From assembly GCA_019359395.1 (NCBI GenBank), contig JAHHHK010000009.1, positions 1 through 64,000 on the forward strand: 64,000 nucleotides of DNA, written 5' to 3'. The notes under the pieces are model-generated. The model was not told where the DNA came from. It worked only from the letters and a program-made list of their open reading frames with translations, and made no database searches. This document shows positions 55,556-63,060 of this stretch, piece by piece (position 1 is the stretch's first letter; each line of letters begins with the position of its first letter). Position numbers and translations under genes: made by a program. This DNA comes from Komarekiella atlantica HA4396-MV6. GTDB lineage: Bacteria; Cyanobacteriota; Cyanobacteriia; Cyanobacteriales; Nostocaceae.

Positions 55556-55786
55556 ATGACTAAATCTACCTTAATGAGTCGGATTACCCAAAATCCTGGG
55601 CAATGTGGAGGTCGCCCCTGTATTCGAGGAATGCGAATCCGTGTTAGTGACATTTTAGAGATGCTGGCTGAAAATGTCAGTCCAGCCGAAATTCTGGAGG
55701 ATTTTCCTGATTTGGAGCCAGAAGACATCCAAGCTTGTTTGTTATTTGCAGCACGACGGACAGACTTTCCTCGATTGACTGCATGA
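55556..55786 (+). CDS. DUF433-domain antitoxin
   Basis: From the ATG at 55556 the product is 76 residues (the frame is open from 55481). The DUF433 landmark is QCGGRPCIRGMRIRVSDILE followed by VSPAEILEDFPDLEPEDI, a small winged-helix-like domain found in antitoxins paired with DUF5615 toxins. The stop codon overlaps the toxin start as ATGA, giving coupled translation. The antitoxin looks intact while its partner does not. Confidence 0.85.
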   Translation: MTKSTLMSRITQNPGQCGGRPCIRGMRIRVSDILEMLAENVSPAEILEDFPDLEPEDIQACLLFAARRTDFPRLTA

Positions 55787-56124
55787 ATATCTGAATTGAT
55801 GCTCAGCTACCTCCAACCTTGGCAGTTTGGCTAACCAGTACTTTTGCAGTTAATGCTACAGCTTTGAGAGATTTAGGCTTACGAGATGCTAAAGACGCAG
55901 AAATATTTAATGCAGCGTGTGCAGCTTTCGCATTCATTATGACGAAAGATAGTGATTTTGTTGATTTAGCTTGTCGGTTATGGACACCTCCACAAATTCT
56001 TTGGCTAACTTGTGGCAACGTTACAAATCGTAACCTCCGGCAGATTCTTAGGGCTACATTTCCAGATGCTAAAGAGCGCCTGCGACAAGGTGAAGCGATT
56101 ATAGAAATTAGTGTAAATGTATAG
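55783..56124 (+). pseudogene. DUF5615 PIN-like toxin with nonsense codon 4
   Basis: The natural start ATG (55783) overlaps the antitoxin stop. The product would begin M-N-I-[TGA]-I-D-A-Q-L-P-P: TGA at 55792 stands where relatives have Trp (W-L/I-D). After it the frame continues intact for more than 100 residues (TALRDLGLRDAKDAEIFNAA, then MTKDSDFVDL). A TTG at 55819 could restart, but the protein would lack the first catalytic Asp. The toxin is probably inactive. Confidence 0.75.
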
Positions 56125-56615
56125 CGAGCAGTGTTGCGATCGCAGACCTATATTCGTATTTAAATTTTCAGATAGCAGGAAATATTTTATTGAACTCATG
56201 ACTGGATTTTAGAAAAACTGCTAAATCTAGTTAATAAAACTTTTATATGAGTAATTAAACCTAACAAACCCTGACCAGTTATCTCCTATTCTCCACTCTT
56301 CACTTCTCTGTTTTTCTGGCAACAGGGGTTTTTACTAGGTATTTTTTCCTACTTTTTTGGTGTTTTTAGTGAAACAACCACCCTAAAATTACAAAAAATC
56401 CTGAAATCTATATAAATTAATGGTTTCATCTATCCACTACAGGCTACAACACCTTAGAATGATTCATTGAAAAGTCGAGCCGATGGGATTTACAGCGATC
56501 TTGAGTAAAAATACTCCCAAAGGATGACTTTTGTATTTCTCCAAACAGAGATTTTAGTAAAGATGTATCAAGTACATCCGTAGAGAATCTCAAATAAACC
56601 TCAAGGAGTCTCATT
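56125..56615. other. Region upstream of the HU gene
   Basis: This 491-bp AT-rich region should contain the HU promoter and leader. I see no open frame, hairpin or recognisable binding site that I can support. Confidence 0.35.
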
Positions 56616-56900
56616 ATGAACAAAGGTGAATTAGTTGATGCTGTAGCTGAAAAGGCTAGTGTTACCAAAAAACAAGCCGATGCAGTCTTAACAGCCGCTT
56701 TAGAAACGATCATCGAAGCTGTTTCCTCTGGCGATAAGGTAACGCTAGTAGGATTCGGTTCGTTTGAATCACGGGAACGTAAAGCCCGTGAAGGTCGAAA
56801 TCCAAAAACAAATGAGAAAATGGAAATTCCAGCAACAAAAGTGCCTGCCTTCTCGGCAGGAAAGCTGTTTAGAGAAAGGGTAGCACCCCCAAAATCATAG
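56616..56900 (+). CDS. hup: DNA-binding protein HU
   Basis: The 94-residue protein is a canonical HU: MNKGELVDAVAEKASVTKKQ at the start, VGFGSFESRERKAREGRNP leading into the DNA-wrapping arm (NPKTNEKMEIPAT) and PAFSAGKLF near the end. AAGGAG precedes the ATG. It is a nucleoid protein; in Nostoc, HU (HanA) is also needed for heterocyst development. Confidence 0.95.
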   Translation: MNKGELVDAVAEKASVTKKQADAVLTAALETIIEAVSSGDKVTLVGFGSFESRERKAREGRNPKTNEKMEIPATKVPAFSAGKLFRERVAPPKS

Positions 56901-56926
56901 GTTCTGTCTTTGGGAATCTTTTTTTG

Positions 56927-58003
56927 ATGCGGCAACCAGCACACGGGGGAAATTTAGCCTGGGCAGCAGCACTGGCTGGCTGTCCCCGTGATGCTATTCT
57001 GGATTTTTCTGCTAGCATCAGCCCGTTGGGGCCGCCAAATAGCGCGATCGCTGCTATTCAGTCCCAAATTGGTAATCTTAAGCACTATCCAGATCCAAAT
57101 TACAGTGAACTGAGACTAGCTCTCAGTCACTTCCATCAACTGCCGCCTGAGTGGATTCTGCCGGGTAATGGCTCAGCAGAATTACTTACTTTAGCAGGTA
57201 GAGAATTAGCGCAATTAGCCGCAGCAATGTTAATCACTCCAGCCTTTGGCGACTACTACCGAACCCTGGCAGCGTACAACGCTAAAGTTCTGGAGTGTCC
57301 TTTGTCATTAGTCATTAGTCATACCCTGCGGGAAGCCGCTAAGGCGTCTACGTCATTGATTGCTGACAAAGGACTGTTGCTGAATAATCCACACAATCCG
57401 ACGGGGAAGCTATTTTCGCGCGACTCAATTTTGCCCTACTTAGAGGAGTTCGCTTTGGTAGTGGTGGATGAGGCGTTTATGGATTTTTTGTCTCCTGATG
57501 AGGAACAAAGTCTGATTTCTGTGGTGCAGGAATATCCGAATTTAGTAATATTGCGATCGCTAACGAAATTCTACAGTCTCCCAGGACTAAGGTTAGGATA
57601 TGCGATCGCTCACCCCGACCGCCTGTCGAAATGGCAGCTATGGCGCGACCCCTGGCCTATAAACACACTGGCGGCTGCGGCTGCAATTGCGGCAATCCAA
57701 GATACGGAGTTTCAACAGCAAACCTGGACATGGCTACCACCTGCACGCAGCCAACTCTTTCAGGGTTTAACCTCAATTTCAGGATTGCATCCCCAAGAAA
57801 GTGCTGTTAACTTTTTACTGGTTGAATCAAAACAGTCTACTTCGCAGTTGCAGCAGCTATTACTTAAGCATCACCAGATTTTAATCCGCGATTGCCTTAG
57901 TTTTAAAGAACTGGGCGATCGCTTTTTCCGGGTTGCTGTACGTTATGAGTCCGATAATCAGCGCTTACTAGCAGGACTACAGTCAGTGCTGAGTCAGGAG
58001 TAA
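56927..58003 (+). CDS. cobD: Threonine-phosphate decarboxylase (cobalamin biosynthesis)
   Basis: This 358-residue class I/II PLP aminotransferase-fold enzyme begins RQPAHGGNLAWAAALAGC, with the family's HGG motif, and contains DFSASISPLGPP, LNNPHNPTGK, VVDEAFMDF and the PLP lysine in RSLTKFYSLPGLRLGY. It makes aminopropanol phosphate for the nucleotide loop of B12. At about 125-150 an in-frame insert is encoded by 57297-57380, bounded by CCTTTGTCA and TGACAAAGG and carrying a GC-rich repeat. The catalytic parts are not affected. A TTG at 56924 is an alternative start. Confidence 0.9.
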   Translation: MRQPAHGGNLAWAAALAGCPRDAILDFSASISPLGPPNSAIAAIQSQIGNLKHYPDPNYSELRLALSHFHQLPPEWILPGNGSAELLTLAGRELAQLAAAMLITPAFGDYYRTLAAYNAKVLECPLSLVISHTLREAAKASTSLIADKGLLLNNPHNPTGKLFSRDSILPYLEEFALVVVDEAFMDFLSPDEEQSLISVVQEYPNLVILRSLTKFYSLPGLRLGYAIAHPDRLSKWQLWRDPWPINTLAAAAAIAAIQDTEFQQQTWTWLPPARSQLFQGLTSISGLHPQESAVNFLLVESKQSTSQLQQLLLKHHQILIRDCLSFKELGDRFFRVAVRYESDNQRLLAGLQSVLSQE

Positions 58004-58073
58004 GGAGTTTTTTGTCAGTTGATAGGCGTTGTTGTGCCCTTAATGTTAGTTGTTAGTGATTTCTTATTTTCCA

Positions 58074-59528
58074 ATGACCAATGACTACGATGTCGTGATT
58101 CTCGGTGGCAGTCTTGCTGGACACTATGCTGCCCTTGCTGCGACCCAACTACGCGCCACAGTTGCCTTGGTCGAATCCCAAGTAAATTACGGATTCATTT
58201 ATCATCAGGCTATCAACGAAATTAGCAACCTCGCGCAGAATAGAGGTGATGTAGCTGGTTTTGGTATTCACAGCACATGCTTTGATAGTTCACAAACATG
58301 CGACAGATACGTGGCATGGCAAGAAGCAATGCAGTACGCTCACGGCGTTGTCTCAAATATCCAAGAACACAATTCTCCCGCCATCCTAGCCGCGCAGGGT
58401 GTTGACGTTATCGTTGGCAAAGGTCAATTTCAATCCTCACCTCAACTAGCTTTTGTCGTCAACAATCGCCCACTACGCGCACGTACCTATTTGCTAGCTG
58501 GCGGTTCTCGTCCAGCGATTCCAGAGATTGACGGATTGCAAGCCACTGGCTACCTTACCCTATCTGATATTTGGCAATCTTTAAATGGAAGGACATTACC
58601 TAAAAATTGGGTAATTATCGGTGGTATTCCTCAAAGTATTGAAATAGCTCAAACTTTAGCAAAGTTAGGTTGTAGCATCACGTTGATAGTCAAATATCCT
58701 TATATTCTGCCTCATATTGATCCCGAAATAGCCGTACTACTTCAAGCACAGTTGGAAGTCGATGGCGTGCGCGTACTCACAGAAAAACTAGTAACTCAGG
58801 TCAGACGAATTGAGGATAAAAAGTGGGTACAGGCAGGAGATAAAGCGATTGAAACTGATGAGATTTTAGTAGCAACTGGACAACAACCAAATCTTGAATC
58901 CCTAAATTTGGCAACAGTAGGCGTGAAATGGCATCAGCGTCGCTTAGTGGTGAATGATAAACTGCAAACTACTAACCAGCGTATTTATGCTTGTGGTGAT
59001 GTAATTGGTGGTTATGACTTTGCCAATATCGCTAATTGTGAAGCGAAAATCGCTCTGAAAAATGCCCTCTTTTTCCCCAGGCTCAAAGTCAACTATCGAT
59101 GCATTCCTTGGGCGATATTTTCTCAGCCAATGCTGGCGCAAGTGGGTTTGACAGAAGCGCAAGCAAAACGCCAATTTAGCCGAGATGAAGTTTTAGTTTT
59201 GCGGCAATTTTTTAAAACAGTCGCAGCAGCCCAACTGCGGGACGAAACCACTGGTATCTGTAAATTAATTGTGCTACGTAACGGTGAAATTTTGGGAGCT
59301 TCAATATTGGGGATAGAAGCTGGGGAGTTAATTAATTTGATTGCCTTGGCAATGTCCCAAAAAATTAAGGTCAGGCATCTAGCAGATTTATCTCCCGTCT
59401 ATCCCAGTTTCTCAGAAATTCTGGAACAAACTGCAAGAGAGTGGAGTAAGCAAAGGTTAAATAGCAACACTGCTTTGCAAGAGTTTCTAGAAGGTTTCTT
59501 CTATTTCCGCCGCAATTGGAATTTGTGA
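58074..59528 (+). CDS. Flavoprotein pyridine nucleotide-disulfide oxidoreductase family, active-site cysteines absent
   Basis: From the ATG at 58074 the product is 484 residues. The class I layout is complete: FAD motif VVILGGSLAGHYAALAA, NAD motif VIIGGIPQSIEIAQTLAKLG, second FAD motif RIYACGDVIGGYDF and a dimerisation domain. In mercuric or lipoamide reductases the first helix carries CxxxxC; here the same place reads QVNYGFIYHQAINEI, without cysteine. The C-terminal His-Glu pair (HPTxxE) is also altered to YPSFSE. It therefore cannot act as a disulfide reductase; an NAD(P)H-quinone type activity is possible. Confidence 0.85.
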   Translation: MTNDYDVVILGGSLAGHYAALAATQLRATVALVESQVNYGFIYHQAINEISNLAQNRGDVAGFGIHSTCFDSSQTCDRYVAWQEAMQYAHGVVSNIQEHNSPAILAAQGVDVIVGKGQFQSSPQLAFVVNNRPLRARTYLLAGGSRPAIPEIDGLQATGYLTLSDIWQSLNGRTLPKNWVIIGGIPQSIEIAQTLAKLGCSITLIVKYPYILPHIDPEIAVLLQAQLEVDGVRVLTEKLVTQVRRIEDKKWVQAGDKAIETDEILVATGQQPNLESLNLATVGVKWHQRRLVVNDKLQTTNQRIYACGDVIGGYDFANIANCEAKIALKNALFFPRLKVNYRCIPWAIFSQPMLAQVGLTEAQAKRQFSRDEVLVLRQFFKTVAAAQLRDETTGICKLIVLRNGEILGASILGIEAGELINLIALAMSQKIKVRHLADLSPVYPSFSEILEQTAREWSKQRLNSNTALQEFLEGFFYFRRNWNL

Positions 59529-59529
59529 G

Positions 59530-59572
59530 TGACAGATAGACCATGTAGAGACGTTGCATTGCAACGTCTCTT
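59530..59572 (+). mobile_element. Fragment of the TAATACC MITE (central part)
   Basis: It shares ATAGACCATGTAGAGACG and the GTTGCATTGCAAC palindrome with the copy at 39274-39376 but lacks both ends. It begins two bases after the stop codon of the flavoprotein gene. Confidence 0.6.
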
Positions 59573-59692
59573 CCTGAACCGTGTTGCAGCAGAGGGACAG
59601 GGGAGCAGGGGATTTTGGAATGCAATAATCAGTCTTTGATACTCGTCAATGGAGCTAAGGACACCGTTAATGAGGCTCAAAACTTCATTAAC

Positions 59693-59860
59693 GAATCTTT
59701 GATATTCGTGGATGAATCTTTGATATTCGTGGATGAATCTTTGATATTCGCGGACGAATCTTTGATATTCGCGGATGAATCTTTGATATTCGTGGATGAA
59801 TCTTTGATATTCGTGGATGAATCTTTGATATTCGCGGACGAATCTTTGATACTCGTTAAC
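59693..59860. repeat. Tandem repeat, eight 21-bp units
   Basis: The unit is GAATCTTTGATATTCG plus five variable bases (TGGAT, CGGAC or CGGAT). The pattern of variants (T,T,C,C,T,T,C) implies block duplication of two to four units. Both strands are open through the array (heptapeptides ESLIFVD or EYQRFIH), but there is no convincing start, so I do not call a gene. The upstream 'ctcgtcaatggagc...cgttaatgaggc' may be degraded units. Confidence 0.85.
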
Positions 59861-59916
59861 AAACATAAAAACTTTGCTCCCCCTGCTCCTCATCTCCCTC
59901 TCAGCACTTGTTCAAG

Positions 59917-60627
59917 TCAAAAAAGCTGCATTACAATCCACACTACCCCTGCTGCTACTAGTGGCACGCTGAGGTTATCTGTGCCGTGAGGCGAAACTGC
60001 TTCAGCTAGAGTTGCGAAAGTAGCACTTACTAGAGCCACTAAAAAGGCTTGTCCTAAAACTAAAGGCGTTGCTAGAGGGCTAAGAGATGAACCAGGTAGC
60101 AGCAACAGTACCAAGAATATGGCCCCTGTACTCGCTACAAACATTGCTGCTGAACCTTCCCAAGAACGTACAGAATTTCCTACCTGATATTTATGCTGCC
60201 CGAAGCGCCTACCAATTAATGCTGCTAAAGCATCGCCCCAGGTCATCGCCATTATCCCAGCTACAGCAATTGGGGCGCTATCTATCGGCCCATCTGGTCG
60301 CCACAGTGACCCGAACAGCAATGTCACTGAGACAGCGAAATAAACTGTGCCGGGTGAACTGTCCTCGGTATCCATTGCACCGACAAGTCTGTAGCGATAA
60401 AACAGGTAATTAAGTCCGATAAACGTAGCAAAGGGTATAATTCCGATTTTCCAGTTGTTAAATAGCAGCAAGACGCCGAAAACCCACATCCCTGCACCAA
60501 CATGAATCACTTTGCGCGTCAAATCTGGTTGGACACCAAACAGTCTACGCAGTCCCTCGCCAATGATCAGCAGGCCAAAGGCGTAGATATAGGAGGCTAC
60601 TAGCCCGATAAAATCATTGTTTGTCAT
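59917..60627 (-). CDS. Phytol kinase-like / CDP-alcohol-type polyprenol kinase
   Basis: This integral membrane protein of 236 residues from the ATG at 60627 (the frame is open 12 codons further) has about seven helices. The family signature is visible: RKVIHVGAGMWVF near the N-terminus, TWGDALAALIGRRFG in the middle, and a NSVRSWEGSAAMF-like loop. Relatives VTE5/VTE6 and the Synechocystis homologue recycle phytol from chlorophyll for tocopherol. Dolichol-kinase-like function is also possible. Confidence 0.8.
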   Translation of the reverse strand: MTNNDFIGLVASYIYAFGLLIIGEGLRRLFGVQPDLTRKVIHVGAGMWVFGVLLLFNNWKIGIIPFATFIGLNYLFYRYRLVGAMDTEDSSPGTVYFAVSVTLLFGSLWRPDGPIDSAPIAVAGIMAMTWGDALAALIGRRFGQHKYQVGNSVRSWEGSAAMFVASTGAIFLVLLLLPGSSLSPLATPLVLGQAFLVALVSATFATLAEAVSPHGTDNLSVPLVAAGVVWIVMQLF

Positions 60628-60731
60628 TTGTTGGCGTTTGGCACATCTGCATAATTTGGTCAAATGTTCTTTTTAGTGATCATTTAACACAGCGCGATCG
60701 CCTGCATTCGTCCTTCTAACGTATTTTGTAA

Positions 60732-61382
60732 TTATTCCTCATTCACAACTTCTCGCCGGACAAATAAAGCTCGATAAACAGGCTCACCTCGCGACATGAC
60801 GCTTGTTTCTCGTTCTGTAGGGACTGGTAGCGGATTTTCTGCTAGCCATTCTTCTGTGTTGCTCTGGTAAGCTGGGTGAGCAGCAAAGCGATCGCGCATT
60901 TCCACAGCCACAAATTCTATATCTGATTGGAGAAATACAATTCCCCCAACTACGAGATAATTAGCTAATTCCGCCACTAATTCTGGTTGCACTACACGAC
61001 GTTTAGCGTGGCGAGTTTTAAACCAAGGATCTGGAAATTGAATAGTAACGCGCTGCAAAGTTCCTGTGGGCAGAGAAGATAAAAGCGATTGTAATGAGTT
61101 ATTCACATTGCAAAACAAATAGTGCAGATTTGTTAAACCCAATTCAAAACGCAACTTATTCGCTTCTGCTACCAGCGGTTCCCGAATTTCCAAACCGAGA
61201 AAATTCCAGTTGGATTCTATCTTTGCCGTATCCAATAAAAACCGTCCCTTGGCGCAGCCAATATCTAGATGTAGCGGTTGGTTTGGCTTTGCATAAACTT
61301 TTTCCCATTCCAGGGGACTTACTGGCGTTTGATACTTGTTGGCAAGTGGGTTAACATGTTGGCGGACTCGGACAGTTGCCAA
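60732..61382 (-). CDS. trmB: tRNA (guanine-N7-)-methyltransferase
   Basis: This 216-residue enzyme makes m7G46 in tRNA. The SAM motif LDIGCAKGRFLLD and the TrmB signature FPDPWFKTRHAKRRVV are both present, followed by GGIVFLQSDIEFVAVEM. Start: ATG at 61382. It lies 105 bp upstream of the phytol-kinase-like gene on the same strand. Confidence 0.94.
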   Translation of the reverse strand: MATVRVRQHVNPLANKYQTPVSPLEWEKVYAKPNQPLHLDIGCAKGRFLLDTAKIESNWNFLGLEIREPLVAEANKLRFELGLTNLHYLFCNVNNSLQSLLSSLPTGTLQRVTIQFPDPWFKTRHAKRRVVQPELVAELANYLVVGGIVFLQSDIEFVAVEMRDRFAAHPAYQSNTEEWLAENPLPVPTERETSVMSRGEPVYRALFVRREVVNEE

Positions 61383-61902
61383 AATTTACTCTCCTCTACG
61401 TAAAAATTTCCTGTGATCCTCTGAGCTTGAATCGAGTCTCGCCCCCTGATATTCTCCCTTATCAATTTGACAAACCAAAAACTATACTCAACTTGAAAAA
61501 CGATTACATATTGCCATAACTGACAAGTTACCATCTATTTATTTTTACATTTTTGATTGATTTCACAGATAAATCCAGGGGCTTGTACCATTAATAAGAA
61601 TTTATGAAATTTTAGATTTTTGATTGATTCCATAGATAAATCTGGAGGTTTGTACCATCAAGGAATTAGCGGTCAAAATGTAGAAAATAGGTTTACTTAA
61701 TTTTTAATTTTGAGAGACGCTTCAACTCTCTCTTCCGACGTTTATAACTGCGGTGATGTTAAGGTATACTATACTGTGTAATCAATTTTCAATGTATATA
61801 AATGTTAAGTAGACACGTTACTCAGCAGGGAAACAAAGCAAAGGTTATACTCTTTGGAAAAGAGTTGTTTTAACCCTCTACTTTTAACATTTTATTAAAT
61901 CA
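61383..61902. repeat. Gap with 44-bp direct repeat
   Basis: Two copies of a block (TTTTTGATTGATT ... GATAAATC ... TTGTACCAT) lie at about 61550-61593 and 61616-61660, roughly 66 bp apart and about 85% alike. The remainder should hold the divergent promoters of trmB and the phosphoesterase gene. No gene is seen. Confidence 0.5.
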
Positions 61903-63060
61903 ATGACCCTCAATTTTCGCTTTGCGATCGTAAGTGACTTACATCTTGCGCTTCCCCACACAATCTGGAATCATCCTAGCCGTTTTCATTTGGTGGAAGT
62001 TAGTATCCCAGCATTTGAAAGTGTATTAGAACATTTAACACAACTCGATTTAGATTTCGTGTTGCTTCCAGGAGATTTAACTCAGCATGGTGAACCGGAA
62101 AACCATACTTGGTTACAACAACGATTAACCCAGCTACCTTTTCCCGTCTATGTTGTTCCTGGTAATCATGACGTTCCTGTGCCAATGGCAAATCAGCAAT
62201 CAATTGCTTTTGCCGATTTCCCCTACTATTACTCTAAGTCTGGCTATGACAATCCACAGCAAATTTACTACACTCGTCAGTTGTTACCTGGAGTGAGGAT
62301 AATTGGACTGAATTCTAACTATTTTAATGACCGAGGTGAGCAGGTGGGGCGTTTGGATGCCAAACAGCTAAGGTGGTTAGAAGAGGTGTTAGCGGCGGCT
62401 GGGGATGAATTGGTCTTGGTGATGGTGCATCACAATGTTGTTGAGCATTTGCCCAATCAATCGCGTCACCCTATCGGAAATCGCTATATGTTGGAAAATG
62501 CACCAGAACTGTTGCAGTTGCTACGACATTATGGAGTCAAGCTGGTATTTACCGGACATTTACATGTTCAGGATATTGCTTGCTCAGAGGGAGTGTATGA
62601 TATTACCACTGGTTCTCTAGTCAGCTATCCTCATCCTTATCGGGTGTTAGAGTTTCATCGAGATAACTTAGGTAGAGAATGGTTGCAAATTTTATCACAT
62701 AGGGTAGAGTCAACAGCTGATTTTCCCGAATTGCAACAGTTATCGCGGCAGTGGATGGGCGATCGCTCTTTCCCGTTTATAGTTAAGCTGTTAACTCATC
62801 CACCCCTAAACCTCACATTATCCCAAGCAAAAGAACTAGCTCCTAGTTTGCGAGACTTCTGGGCAACTATTGCCAATGGGGATGCTGTTTTTGAATGCCC
62901 TCATTTTCCCTTAGAAGTGCGGCGCTATATTCAGACATATAGTGCATTGGCACAGCCTACCGCAGGCGTCGCTACTAGCGGAACTCTGAATTTGATTGAC
63001 AACAACACCACACTCTTACTGGAAAGGAGTGCTGATTTGGCGGCAAATCCCAAATGCTGA
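61903..63060 (+). CDS. Calcineurin-like metallophosphoesterase
   Basis: This 385-residue protein has all five metal-binding motifs in order: SDLHLALPH (DxH), LLPGDLTQHGE (GD), VPGNHDVP (GNHD), VMVHHNVVEH and FTGHLHVQD (GHxH). It is similar to the CpdA/Icc branch, so a phosphodiesterase acting on cyclic nucleotides or another phosphoester is likely. The last 45 bp overlap the 3' end of the convergent FIST gene. Confidence 0.88.
   Translation: MTLNFRFAIVSDLHLALPHTIWNHPSRFHLVEVSIPAFESVLEHLTQLDLDFVLLPGDLTQHGEPENHTWLQQRLTQLPFPVYVVPGNHDVPVPMANQQSIAFADFPYYYSKSGYDNPQQIYYTRQLLPGVRIIGLNSNYFNDRGEQVGRLDAKQLRWLEEVLAAAGDELVLVMVHHNVVEHLPNQSRHPIGNRYMLENAPELLQLLRHYGVKLVFTGHLHVQDIACSEGVYDITTGSLVSYPHPYRVLEFHRDNLGREWLQILSHRVESTADFPELQQLSRQWMGDRSFPFIVKLLTHPPLNLTLSQAKELAPSLRDFWATIANGDAVFECPHFPLEVRRYIQTYSALAQPTAGVATSGTLNLIDNNTTLLLERSADLAANPKC

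Noticed and set aside
59693-59860. Possible CRISPR array
   Set aside because: Repeats are directly adjacent without spacers.
59501-59989. Two opposing open frames of 124-130 codons (EYQRF and ESLIFVD repeats)
   Set aside because: Both are products of the 21-bp array and one overlaps a MITE fragment; no convincing start.
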